From: JAKAWQ01 sp035509315
Lineage (GTDB): Bacteria; Pseudomonadota; Alphaproteobacteria; Acetobacterales; Acetobacteraceae
Reading direction: 5' to 3'
DNA length: 64,000 nt
NCBI GenBank assembly: GCA_035509315.1
Contig: DATJLS010000038.1
Coordinates: forward strand, 9,222-73,221
The notes below the pieces were generated by a model. That model ran no database searches, was not told where the DNA came from, and worked only from the letters and a program-made list of their open reading frames with translations. The position numbers and the translations under genes were made by a program. How positions within the stretch are numbered: position 1 is the stretch's first letter; the number at the start of each line of letters is the position of its first letter. Shown one piece after another: positions 50,156 to 58,788 of the stretch.

Positions 50156-51558
50156 GCACGCTTTGGCCGGCTTCCGCGCTCACCGCCGCCACGGGCGGGC
50201 GGATAACCGTTCCGTTTTCCGCCTCGGGTGTGTCGATCGACAGCCGCACGCTCCGCCCGGCGGATCTTTTCATCGCCCTGGTGGGCGAGCGGAGCGACGG
50301 TCATGCCTATCTCGCGGACGCGCTGAACCGCGAGGCCGCCGGCGCAATGGTGAGCCGCATTCCGCCCGGCCTTTCCGAAAAAGCGCCGCTCCTTGTCGTT
50401 TCCGACACGCTCGCCGGCCTCGCCCGTCTCGGCGCCTTCGCTCGCGCCCGAGCCGGGGCACGTGTGGCTGCCGTCACCGGCAGTGTCGGCAAGACCACGA
50501 CCAAGGAGATGATGCGGCGGATTCTCTCCGCTTCCGGCCCAACCCACGCCGCACGCGCCTCCTACAACAACCAGTGGGGCGTGCCGCTCACCCTGGCCGA
50601 GCTGCCGCCGGACACCGCCTTCGCCGTCCTCGAGATCGGCACCAACCACGCGGGCGAGATCGCCCCCCTCGCCGCCCTGGCACGGCCGCATGTCGCCATT
50701 ATCACGGCTGTGGCCAATGCCCATATCGGCCATCTCGGCAGTCTCGAGGCCATCGCCGATGAGAAGGCCGCCTTGCTCGCCGCGCTTGAACCCGGCGGCA
50801 CCGCCGTCCTGCCCGCCGACTCGCCCTTCCTGCCCCGTCTTGAAGTTCGCGTCCCGCCCGGCTGCCCGATCGTGACCTTCGGGGCGGACCCGCGCGCCGA
50901 GGCGAGGCTGATCGCGGTCTCGGCGGACGGCGACGGCAGCGAAGTGACGGCCAATCTCTCCGGTGAGACCATCCGCTTCCGCCTTGCGGCCGCCGGACAG
51001 CACATGGCGCTCGACGCGCTTGCGGCACTCGCCGCCTCCATGGCCCTGGGCCTCTCTCCGCACCATGCTGCGGACTCGCTCGCCGGTTTCGCTGCCCTGG
51101 CCGGCCGCGGCGCGCGCACGGCCATTCCGCTTCCCGGCGGAGAGGCGATCCTGCTCGATGAGAGCTACAATGCCTCGCCGGCCTCGGTCAGCGCGGCACT
51201 TGCGGTGCTCGCGCTGAATGGCGGGGAAGGGCGGCGGGTCGCCGTCCTCGGCGACATGCTGGAGCTTGGCGAGGCGGCGGCGAGCGAGCATGAGGGCCTG
51301 GCCCCGGCGCTCGCCCAATCGGCCGATCTTCTCTTTGCCTGCGGGCCGCAGATGCGCCGCCTGTTCGATCTTGCCCCCGCGCGCTTGCGCGGCGGCTATG
51401 CCGCAGATGCCGAAACGCTCGCGCCTATGGTCGCGGCCGCCGTCGCACCCGGCGACGTTGTGCTGGTCAAAGGCAGTCTCGGCAGCCGCATGCGACATGT
51501 GGTGGCGGCGCTGGCACGGGCACGGCGGTCGGCGGACCATGAAAGGGACCATGGCTGA
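50152..51558 (+). CDS. murF: UDP-MurNAc-pentapeptide synthetase MurF
   Basis: MurF joins D-Ala-D-Ala to the UDP-MurNAc-tripeptide, completing the cytoplasmic pentapeptide precursor. The 468-residue protein shows the N-terminal UDP-binding domain ('VSIDSRTLRPADLFIAL'), the ATP loop 'VTGSVGKTTTKEMM' near residue 104, 'YNNQWGVPLTLAEL', 'EIGTNHAGEI' and the C-terminal 'LLDESYNASPASV'. It starts in the murE stop codon region (ATGA) and ends in TGATG with mraY, so translation is coupled on both sides. Confidence 0.96.
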   Translation: MSTLWPASALTAATGGRITVPFSASGVSIDSRTLRPADLFIALVGERSDGHAYLADALNREAAGAMVSRIPPGLSEKAPLLVVSDTLAGLARLGAFARARAGARVAAVTGSVGKTTTKEMMRRILSASGPTHAARASYNNQWGVPLTLAELPPDTAFAVLEIGTNHAGEIAPLAALARPHVAIITAVANAHIGHLGSLEAIADEKAALLAALEPGGTAVLPADSPFLPRLEVRVPPGCPIVTFGADPRAEARLIAVSADGDGSEVTANLSGETIRFRLAAAGQHMALDALAALAASMALGLSPHHAADSLAGFAALAGRGARTAIPLPGGEAILLDESYNASPASVSAALAVLALNGGEGRRVAVLGDMLELGEAAASEHEGLAPALAQSADLLFACGPQMRRLFDLAPARLRGGYAADAETLAPMVAAAVAPGDVVLVKGSLGSRMRHVVAALARARRSADHERDHG

Positions 51559-52646
51559 TGCTTTACCTTCTCAGCCGTCCCTATGCGCATCAGGTTCTGT
51601 TCTTCAACCTGCTGCATTATCTCACCTTTCGCTCCGGCGCGGCCTGTCTCACCTCGCTCGTGGTGAGCTTTATCCTCGGCCCCGGCCTGATCCGGCGCTT
51701 GCGCGCGCTGCAGAAGAACGGCCAGCCGATTCGCGCGCTCGGTCCCGAACGGCACCTGATCGAGAAAATCGGCACGCCCACCATGGGTGGCTTGCTGATC
51801 CTCATCGCGCTCACCGTCTCGACGCTGCTCTGGGCGGATCTCAAAAGCATCTATGTCTGGGCAGTCCTTGCGGTGACTCTCGGTTACGGGCTGCTTGGTG
51901 CCGCCGATGATTATCGCAAGCTCGTCCGCCGCGATCATCATGGTGTGTCGCCGCGCATGAAGCTCGCGGCACAGGCTGCGATCGGTCTTCTCGCCTCCTA
52001 CGCGATCGCGCGCACGACTGGCGGGACGCTCGGCACGGGTGTCGCCGTGCCGCTTTTGAAACATGTTCTGATTCCGCTCGGGCCCGTCTTTCCCGTCTTC
52101 GGCACGCTGGTGATGATGGGCGCCTCGAACGCGGTCAATCTCACCGATGGACTCGATGGCTTGGCCATCGTGCCTACGATCATCGTCGCCGGTGTCTTCG
52201 CCTTCATCGCCTATCTCGTCGGCAATCGCATCTTCGCCGACTATCTCGAGCTCGACAGCGTTCCCGGTGTCGGGGAACTCGCCGTCTTCTGCTCGGCTCT
52301 GATCGGCTCTGGCCTCGGCTTTCTCTGGTTCAATACCTGGCCGGCCACCGTCTTCATGGGCGATACCGGCTCGCTCGCGCTCGGCGGCGCGCTCGGCGCC
52401 GTCGCCGTCGCGACCAAGAGCGAGATCGTGCTTGCCATCACGGGTGGACTCTTCGTCCTCGAGACCGTCTCGGTGATCGTCCAGGTCTTCTGGTACAAGC
52501 GCACCGGCAGGCGTGTCTTCCTGATGGCGCCCCTGCATCATCATTTCGAGAAGAAAGGCTGGGCCGAGCCGACGATCGTCATCCGCTTCTGGATCATCTC
52601 GGTGATCCTGGCGCTGGTCGGTCTCGCCACCTTGAAAATCCGATGA
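51558..52646 (+). CDS. mraY: phospho-MurNAc-pentapeptide translocase MraY
   Basis: MraY transfers phospho-MurNAc-pentapeptide to undecaprenyl phosphate, forming lipid I at the inner membrane. The 362-residue protein has ten hydrophobic helices. Diagnostic are 'TPTMGGLLIL', 'GAADDYRKLVRRDHHGVS' (Asp pair), 'NLTDGLDGLA', 'FMGDTGSLALGG' and 'MAPLHHHFEKKGW'. The Mg-binding and catalytic Asp/His residues in these motifs are intact. Coupled to murF by TGATG and to murD by ATGA. Confidence 0.97.
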   Translation: MLYLLSRPYAHQVLFFNLLHYLTFRSGAACLTSLVVSFILGPGLIRRLRALQKNGQPIRALGPERHLIEKIGTPTMGGLLILIALTVSTLLWADLKSIYVWAVLAVTLGYGLLGAADDYRKLVRRDHHGVSPRMKLAAQAAIGLLASYAIARTTGGTLGTGVAVPLLKHVLIPLGPVFPVFGTLVMMGASNAVNLTDGLDGLAIVPTIIVAGVFAFIAYLVGNRIFADYLELDSVPGVGELAVFCSALIGSGLGFLWFNTWPATVFMGDTGSLALGGALGAVAVATKSEIVLAITGGLFVLETVSVIVQVFWYKRTGRRVFLMAPLHHHFEKKGWAEPTIVIRFWIISVILALVGLATLKIR

Positions 52647-54028
52647 GCACGCTTGCCTTTCCTCCCGTCTTTGCGGGACGGCGCTTTGCCGTCATGGGAC
52701 TCGGCCGCAATGGACTGCCGACCGCCGAGGCGCTGGTTGCGATGGGCGCCGAGGTGAGCGCCTGGGACGATGATGGGGCGTCCCGCGATACGGCATCCCG
52801 CCATGGCATCCATCTCGCAAATCCCCTCGCGGGCATGCTCGCGGTCGATGCGCTCATCCTCTCGCCGGGCATCCCCCATATTTTCCCCGCGCCGCATCCG
52901 GTTGCCGCGCGCGCCGCTGAGCAAGGCATTCCGATTCTTTCCGATGCCGAGCTTCTGTTTCAGGCCGTGCGCGCCGCCGGCTCCAGGGCGGGCTTCATCG
53001 GCATCACCGGCACCAACGGCAAATCGACGACGACGGCCCTCATCGCGCATATCCTCAAGACCGCCGGGGTCTCATTCGCGGCCGGGGGCAATCTCGGCCC
53101 CGCCGCGCTCGCGCTGCCTCTGCTGCCCGACGCCGGATATTACGTTCTCGAGATGTCGTCGTACATGCTGGAGCGAATCTCGGAGCTTCGATTCGAGATC
53201 GCGACCCTGCTCAACCTCTCGCCCGACCATCTTGACCGCCATGGCGGAATGGAAGGCTATATCGCTGCGAAGAAAAGGATTTTCGCCCAGCGGACACCAC
53301 AGGGTCTCGCCGTCATCGGCATCGATGATCAACTCTCCTGCGAGATTGCCGCTTCCCTCGCACCACCTCTCGCGCGGATCTCCGGTGAAAGCGCGGCAGA
53401 TGTCTGGTGCGAATCGGGGACGCTCTGCGATCGTATCGGGCCCATTCTCGCGATGCATGAGGCTTCCGCGCTGCCAGGCACGCACAACGCCCAGAACGCC
53501 GCCGCTGCCGCAGCCGTCGCGCTTGCGGCAGGCGTCGCGCGCCCGGCGCTTGCCGCCGCGATTCGTTCCTATCCCGGCCTGCCGCATCGCCAGCAATCGA
53601 TCTGCCGCATCGGCGGCATCGAATTCATCAATGACAGCAAGGCCACCAACGCCGATTCCGTTGCACGCGCGCTCGCCTGCTATCCGCGCGTCGTCTGGAT
53701 CGCCGGTGGCATCGCCAAGGAAGGGGGGATCGAATCGCTCGAGCGTTTCTTTCCGCGCCTTGCGGAAGCGCTTCTCATCGGCCGTGATGCGCCGCTCTTT
53801 GCCGCCACACTTGCGCGCTGCGGCGTTCCGTACCGTATCGTTGGCCGGCTCGAGGACGCCGTGCCTGCCGCCTACGAAGCGGCACGCGCCCGTTCCGTCC
53901 CCGTCGTGCTGCTTTCGCCCGCGGCGGCGAGCTTCGATCAGTTCCAGGGTTTTCCGGAGCGTGGCGAGCGTTTTGCCGGCCTCGCGCGCGCGCTCGCCAC
54001 CCGTCCGCAAGAGGGAAGGGCCGCCTGA
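52643..54028 (+). CDS. murD: UDP-MurNAc-L-alanine:D-glutamate ligase MurD
   Basis: MurD adds D-glutamate to UDP-MurNAc-L-Ala. The 461-residue ligase has an N-terminal Rossmann-like UDP domain ('FAVMGLGRNGLPTAEALV'), the ATP loop 'ITGTNGKSTTTALIAHIL' near residue 116, 'LEMSSYMLERI', 'LNLSPDHLDRHGGMEGY' (the DHLDRH motif) and 'INDSKATNADSVARAL'. Length and motifs are normal. It is coupled to mraY (ATGA) and ftsW (TGATG). Confidence 0.96.
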   Translation: MSTLAFPPVFAGRRFAVMGLGRNGLPTAEALVAMGAEVSAWDDDGASRDTASRHGIHLANPLAGMLAVDALILSPGIPHIFPAPHPVAARAAEQGIPILSDAELLFQAVRAAGSRAGFIGITGTNGKSTTTALIAHILKTAGVSFAAGGNLGPAALALPLLPDAGYYVLEMSSYMLERISELRFEIATLLNLSPDHLDRHGGMEGYIAAKKRIFAQRTPQGLAVIGIDDQLSCEIAASLAPPLARISGESAADVWCESGTLCDRIGPILAMHEASALPGTHNAQNAAAAAAVALAAGVARPALAAAIRSYPGLPHRQQSICRIGGIEFINDSKATNADSVARALACYPRVVWIAGGIAKEGGIESLERFFPRLAEALLIGRDAPLFAATLARCGVPYRIVGRLEDAVPAAYEAARARSVPVVLLSPAAASFDQFQGFPERGERFAGLARALATRPQEGRAA

Positions 54029-55146
54029 TGGCCGCGCCCTCCCGCGCCGATACCTCGCTGCTCGGCCGCTGGTGGTGGACGGTCGATCGCTGGACGCTGA
54101 TCGCCGTCTCCACGCTGCTTGGCTTCGGCTATGTCATGGTGCTCTCGGCGAGCCCGTCGGTCGCTGTACGCATCGGTGATCCGCGCGACCTGCTGATCGT
54201 CAAGCAGATCATCTTCCTCGCTCTTTCCGGGATCGAGATCGTCGCCGTCTCGCTCCTTTCCGCCCAGACCATCCGCCGCATTGCGCTCTTCGGCGGCCTC
54301 ATCGCGCTTCTCCTCACCGCCTTCACCCTCGTGCACGGTGTCGAGATCAAGGGGGCGAGACGCTGGATCGACCTTGCCGGGATTTCCTTCCAGCCGAGCG
54401 AGTTCCTCAAGGTCTGCTTCATCGTCGTCACCGCCTGGCTGCTCTCCGAGCAGCGGCGCACCCCGCGCCTGCCCGGCACGGCCATCGCGCTCGGCCTCTT
54501 CGTCATCATCGTCTTTCTGCTGAAATCCCAGCCGGACGTCGGCATGATGGGGCTGATCGGCGCGATCTTCCTTGCTCAGCTCTATCTCAACGGGCTGAAC
54601 GCGATCTTCGTTGCGATCGGCGCGGGCTTGCTCGCGCTCGGCGGCGTCGGGGCCTACATGCTGTTCCAGCATGTGCGCGAACGGGTGGCCGACTTCCTCC
54701 ATCCCAACGCCGCCGGCGCCTATCAGGTGCACACGGCTCTCGAAGCCTTCGGCAATGGCGGTCTCTTCGGCACCGGGCCGGGGGAGGGCCGGATCAAGGA
54801 CATCCTGCCCGACGCGCACGCCGACTTCGTCTTTGCCGTCGCTGGCGAAGAATTTGGCCTTCTCATCTGCCTGCTTGTGATCGGCATCTTCGCCTTCATC
54901 GTGCTGCGCGGCTTGCTGCGCCTGCTCGCCGAGCACGACCTCTTCACCCTGCTCGCCGCCGGCGGCCTCTTGATGAGCTTCGGGCTCGAAGCCTTCATCA
55001 ACATGGCGACTGCCCTCTCCCTCATTCCCGCCAAGGGCATGACCTTGCCGTTCATCTCCTATGGCGGGTCCTCCATGCTCGCGATCGGGCTCGAAATCGG
55101 AATGCTGCTGGCGCTGACGCGCCGGCGGCATCACGCCGATCCATGA
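54028..55146 (+). CDS. ftsW: septal peptidoglycan polymerase FtsW
   Basis: FtsW is the SEDS-family glycosyltransferase that polymerises lipid II with FtsI at the division site. The 372-residue protein has about ten hydrophobic helices. Conserved features are 'GARRWIDLAGISFQPSEFLK' (SEDS signature), 'LKSQPDVGMMGLI' (with the catalytic Asp region), 'YQVHTALEAFGNGGLFGTGPGEG' and 'PAKGMTLPFISYGGSSMLA'. The start overlaps the murD stop (TGATG) and the end overlaps the murG start (ATGA). Confidence 0.95.
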   Translation: MAAPSRADTSLLGRWWWTVDRWTLIAVSTLLGFGYVMVLSASPSVAVRIGDPRDLLIVKQIIFLALSGIEIVAVSLLSAQTIRRIALFGGLIALLLTAFTLVHGVEIKGARRWIDLAGISFQPSEFLKVCFIVVTAWLLSEQRRTPRLPGTAIALGLFVIIVFLLKSQPDVGMMGLIGAIFLAQLYLNGLNAIFVAIGAGLLALGGVGAYMLFQHVRERVADFLHPNAAGAYQVHTALEAFGNGGLFGTGPGEGRIKDILPDAHADFVFAVAGEEFGLLICLLVIGIFAFIVLRGLLRLLAEHDLFTLLAAGGLLMSFGLEAFINMATALSLIPAKGMTLPFISYGGSSMLAIGLEIGMLLALTRRRHHADP

Positions 55147-56417
55147 GCGCGATCCAGGCCAGGGGGACTCTGCCCCCCTGCCCCCCCCACCAGGGCCCAA
55201 GGCCCTGGACCCCACCATCCTGGCTGCGGCCAAAGGCCGCCTGGGCTTTGCGTATTTCACGCAAGGCCCAGGCGGCCTTTGGCCGCAGCCAAGAAAGGGT
55301 TCCAAGGGCTCAGCCCCTGGCGGGGGGTGCAGGGGGGCAGAGTCCCCCTGGCCCCTGCACGGTCATCGTCGCGGCGGGGGGCACGGCGGGGCATGTTTTT
55401 CCCGCCGAGGCTCTCGTTGAAGCCTTGCGCCGGCGTGGCTGGCGGCCGGTGGTTTTCACGGATCGGCGTGCCATTGAGCATGGTTTCGGTGGCGCAGAGC
55501 GCCACGTGCTGGCCGGCGCAGGCATTGCCGGGCGCGGGTTGTGGCGTGGGTTGGCGGCATTCGGCGCCATGGCGGCCGGTATGCGCGCCGCACGGCGGAG
55601 GATGGTCGGGCTCAGGCCGCGGGTCGTGGTCGGGTTCGGGGGCTATCCGTCCGTAGCGCCCGTCTTGGCGGCACGCCTCATGGCGCGGCGGCCGCGGATT
55701 CTGCTCCACGAGCAGAATGCCGTGCTGGGGCGCGCCAACCGCGTGCTGGCGCTGCTCGCGGATCGCCTGGCGGTGAGTTTCGCCGGCACGCTTCATGCGC
55801 CGCGAACGGCGGTGGTGACGGGCAATCCCGTACGCGCGGAGGTGCAGGGTGTGGCTTACGCTCCATCGGGCGAGGGACCGTTTTCCATTCTGATTTTCGG
55901 CGGCTCTTTGGGCGCACGGGTGATGGCGGATCTCGTGCCCGAGGCGCTGGCCGGTCTTGCGGAGCGGACGCGGCTTCGCGTCGTGCAGCAATGCCGGGCG
56001 GAAGATCTCAAGCGGGTCGCCGAGGTTTATGCGAAGGCCGGGATCAGGGCGGAACTCGCGTCGTTTTTTGCGGATGTGCCGGAAAGGCTCGCGGCTTCGC
56101 ATCTGGTGATCGCTCGCGCCGGCGCCTCGAGCATTGCCGAGCTTGCCGTCAGTGGCCGGCCGGCGATTCTGGTCCCGCTGCCCAGCGCGATCGACGATCA
56201 TCAGCGCGCGAATGCCGGGGCGCTCGCGGCGGCGGGCGCGGCGATCGTGCTCGATCAGGTGGGGTTGACCGCCGCAAGGATGGGCGCGGCGATCGCCTCT
56301 TTGCGCGCCGATCCGGCGCGGCTTGCGGCAATGGCCGAGGCGGCGGCGCGGTTTGGCCGCGTGGATGCCGCTGAGCGTCTGGCCGATCTGGTCGAGGCTC
56401 TGGGGGGCGGGGCATGA
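55143..56417 (+). CDS. murG: lipid II synthase MurG with repeat-derived N-terminal extension
   Basis: MurG adds GlcNAc to lipid I. The normal enzyme begins at about residue 72 here ('CTVIVAAGGTAGHVFPAEAL') and shows 'LLHEQNAVLGRANRVLA', 'FGGSLGAR' and 'GASSIAELA' with intact UDP-GlcNAc residues. The first glycine motif reads GGTAGH, not the more usual GGTGGH. Codons of about 6-71 come from a 197-bp inverted-repeat element (55157-55353) that keeps the frame open and adds a Pro/Gly/Arg-rich segment. The only good start is ATG 55143, coupled to the ftsW stop; a TTG at 55248 inside the element is the only other in-frame candidate. 424 residues in total, against about 360 in relatives. Confidence 0.92.
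   Translation: MSAIQARGTLPPCPPHQGPRPWTPPSWLRPKAAWALRISRKAQAAFGRSQERVPRAQPLAGGAGGQSPPGPCTVIVAAGGTAGHVFPAEALVEALRRRGWRPVVFTDRRAIEHGFGGAERHVLAGAGIAGRGLWRGLAAFGAMAAGMRAARRRMVGLRPRVVVGFGGYPSVAPVLAARLMARRPRILLHEQNAVLGRANRVLALLADRLAVSFAGTLHAPRTAVVTGNPVRAEVQGVAYAPSGEGPFSILIFGGSLGARVMADLVPEALAGLAERTRLRVVQQCRAEDLKRVAEVYAKAGIRAELASFFADVPERLAASHLVIARAGASSIAELAVSGRPAILVPLPSAIDDHQRANAGALAAAGAAIVLDQVGLTAARMGAAIASLRADPARLAAMAEAAARFGRVDAAERLADLVEALGGGA
55157..55353. repeat. long palindromic interspersed repeat (MITE/REP-like) inside murG
   Basis: The outer arms 55157-55180 and 55330-55353 are perfect 24-bp inverted repeats. The inner arms 55221-55252 and 55260-55291 form a 32-bp stem with one mismatch around a 7-nt loop (tatttca). 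The element is extremely GC-rich, has no coding capacity of its own and resembles the abundant palindromic repeats of acetic-acid and related bacteria. It lies in frame in the 5' part of murG. Confidence 0.85.
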
Positions 56418-57853
56418 GGGCGCTGCCGCTTTCCATCGGCACCATCCATTTCGTCGGCATCGGCGGCATCGGCATGTCCGGCATCGCCGAGGTTCTGCAC
56501 AATCTCGGCTACGCGGTGCAGGGCAGCGACATTGCCGAAAGCGCCAATGTTTTGCGCCTCCGCGCGGCGGGAATTCCCGTCGCCGTCGGCCACGCAGCGG
56601 AAAATCTGAGGACCGCGCAGGTCGTGGTCGTCTCAAGCGCGGTCCGGCGCGACAATCCCGAGGTCGCGGCCGCCCGCGCCCGCTTCCTGCCGATTGTCCG
56701 CCGCGCCGAGATGCTGGCAGAGCTGATGCGGTTGCGCTGGTCGATCGCCATCGGGGGCACGCATGGCAAGACCACCACCACCAGCCTGATCGCCGCCGTG
56801 CTCGAGGCCGCGAATCTCGACCCGACCGTCATCAATGGCGGGATCGTGAATGCCTACGGCACCAACACGCGGCTCGGCGCCGGGGAGTGGATGGTCGCCG
56901 AGGCCGATGAAAGCGACGGCAGTTTTCTCCGCCTGCCCGCGGTGATCGCGGTCGTCACCAACATGGATCCCGAGCATCTCGACCACTGGGGCAGCAACGA
57001 GGCGATGCTGGAGGGCTATCGCGAGTTCGTCGCCAATGTGCCGTTCTACGGTTTCGCGGTGCTCTGCATCGATCATCCGGCGGTGCAGCAGATGATCCCT
57101 TCCCTCTCGGATCATCGGCTGGTGACCTATGGGATGTCGCTGCAGGCGGATGTGCGCGCCGAACGCGTCATCACCGACAAGCTTGGCGCCACCTTCGAGG
57201 TCTCTGTGACCGACCGGCAAACTCGCCGCGCGCGCCGGCTCGGGCCGTTCCGCCTGCCGATGCTCGGCAGCCACAATGTCCAGAACGCGCTCGCGGCACT
57301 CGCGGTCGGACTCGAGATGGAGATTCCGGAGGCGACGCTGCAGACGGCACTCGCGGGGTTCCGTGGCGTCAAGCGCCGCTTCACCAAGACCGGCGAGGTC
57401 GGCGGAATCACCGTCATCGATGATTACGGACACCACCCGGTCGAGATCGCGGCCGTGCTCAAGGCGGCCCGCCAGGCGGGTGCGCGCGAGGTGATCGCGG
57501 TCGTGCAGCCGCACCGCTATACGCGGCTCGCCTCGCTTTTCGATCAGTTCTGCGCGTGCATGAACGATGCCGGCACGGTGATCGTGGCCGATGTCTATCC
57601 TGCCGGTGAGGCGCCGATTGCCGGCATCACGCGCGATGCGTTGGTCGAGGGGCTGCGCGGCCGTGGGCACAAGAGTGTCGTGCCGCTGGCCGGGCCGGAC
57701 CAGCTCGCCGAGATGGTGCACGCGATCGCCCGTTCGGGGGACTATGTCGTGTGCCTTGGGGCCGGCAGCATCACCCAGTGGGCCAATGCTTTGCCGAGCG
57801 AGCTCGCGCTTTTGCAGGCGGCGCCTCGCCGTGCCGGCGGAACTTCCCGATGA
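56414..57853 (+). CDS. murC: UDP-MurNAc:L-alanine ligase MurC
   Basis: MurC adds the first amino acid, L-Ala, to UDP-MurNAc. The 479-residue protein has the UDP-binding 'FVGIGGIGMSGIAEVLHNLG', the ATP loop 'IGGTHGKTTTTSLIAAVLE' near residue 114, 'AEADESDGSF', 'TNMDPEHLDHWGS' and 'IDDYGHHPVEIAAVL' near residue 335. All are intact. It is coupled upstream to murG (ATGA) and downstream to murB (ATGA). Confidence 0.97.
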   Translation: MRALPLSIGTIHFVGIGGIGMSGIAEVLHNLGYAVQGSDIAESANVLRLRAAGIPVAVGHAAENLRTAQVVVVSSAVRRDNPEVAAARARFLPIVRRAEMLAELMRLRWSIAIGGTHGKTTTTSLIAAVLEAANLDPTVINGGIVNAYGTNTRLGAGEWMVAEADESDGSFLRLPAVIAVVTNMDPEHLDHWGSNEAMLEGYREFVANVPFYGFAVLCIDHPAVQQMIPSLSDHRLVTYGMSLQADVRAERVITDKLGATFEVSVTDRQTRRARRLGPFRLPMLGSHNVQNALAALAVGLEMEIPEATLQTALAGFRGVKRRFTKTGEVGGITVIDDYGHHPVEIAAVLKAARQAGAREVIAVVQPHRYTRLASLFDQFCACMNDAGTVIVADVYPAGEAPIAGITRDALVEGLRGRGHKSVVPLAGPDQLAEMVHAIARSGDYVVCLGAGSITQWANALPSELALLQAAPRRAGGTSR

Positions 57854-58788
57854 GCGCGGCCTTGCGAACCCCGGCCGGACTTCTCGAGGCTTTGCCGCCG
57901 CTCGGCGGGCGGGCAACAGCCGCGGCCGCTTTGGCGAGCTTCACCTGGTTCCGCGTCGGCGGCCCGGCGGAAGTGATGGTGCGGCCGGCGGATGCGGAAG
58001 ATCTTGCTGTGTTTCTCGCCGCGCTTCCGACCGAAGTGCCGGTCACGGTCATTGGTGCGGCTTCGAATCTGATCATCCGAGATGGCGGAATTCCGGGTAT
58101 CGTCATCCGTCTTCCGGCCCGTGGCTTCGGCGGCATCACGGTCGAGGAAGGCGGGATCGTCGCCGGCGCCGCAGCGCTCGATGCGACGGTTGCCGAGCAT
58201 GCGGCCCAGGCAGGATTGGCGGGTCTCGAATTTCTTTCGGGGGTTCCCGGCACGGTCGGCGGTGCCGTTGCGATGAATGCCGGTGCTTATGGGGGCGATG
58301 TCGCGGGGATTCTCGACTGGGCGGAAATTGTCTGCCGTTCGGGTGAGACGCGCAGGCTCTCGGCTGCTGAGCTCGCGCTCGCCTATCGGTACTCGGCGCT
58401 GCCGCCGGGCGCGGTTGTCGTGCGGGCGCGCTTCAGCGCCCGCCAGGGCGAGCGGATGCCGATTGCAGGACGGATGGCCGCGATCCGCGCCGCGCGCGAA
58501 GCGACGCAGCCGATTCGCGCGCGCACCGGCGGCTCGACCTTCCGCAATCCGCTTGGCATGAAGGCGTGGGAGCTGATCGCGGCAGCCGGCTGCCGCGGCC
58601 TTGCCCGCGGCGGCGCCGTGGTCAGCGAGAAACATTGTAATTTCCTCATCAATACCGGAGGAGCCTCGGCAGCCGATCTCGAAGGGCTCGGCGAGGAGGT
58701 GCGCCGGCGCGTTCGCGAAACGACCGGCGTGACGCTCGAGTGGGAGATCCGCCGCCTCGGAATCCCTGCCGAGGAACGCGCGCCATGA
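57850..58788 (+). CDS. murB: UDP-N-acetylenolpyruvoylglucosamine reductase MurB
   Basis: MurB reduces UDP-GlcNAc-enolpyruvate to UDP-MurNAc using NADPH and FAD. The 312-residue flavoprotein shows 'TWFRVGGPAEVMVRP', 'VIGAASNLIIRDGGIPG' (FAD pyrophosphate), 'FLSGVPGTVGGAVAMNAGAYGG' and the catalytic Ser in 'GSTFRNP' near residue 233. The short length and motifs fit the type II enzymes of alphaproteobacteria. The start at 57850 overlaps the murC stop; the end overlaps ddl (ATGA). Confidence 0.95.
   Translation: MSAALRTPAGLLEALPPLGGRATAAAALASFTWFRVGGPAEVMVRPADAEDLAVFLAALPTEVPVTVIGAASNLIIRDGGIPGIVIRLPARGFGGITVEEGGIVAGAAALDATVAEHAAQAGLAGLEFLSGVPGTVGGAVAMNAGAYGGDVAGILDWAEIVCRSGETRRLSAAELALAYRYSALPPGAVVVRARFSARQGERMPIAGRMAAIRAAREATQPIRARTGGSTFRNPLGMKAWELIAAAGCRGLARGGAVVSEKHCNFLINTGGASAADLEGLGEEVRRRVRETTGVTLEWEIRRLGIPAEERAP

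Noticed and set aside
55143..55353. murG N-terminal element as a transposase-bearing insertion sequence
   Set aside because: It is only 197 bp, has no coding capacity of its own and no obvious target-site duplication, so it is a MITE- or REP-like repeat at most.
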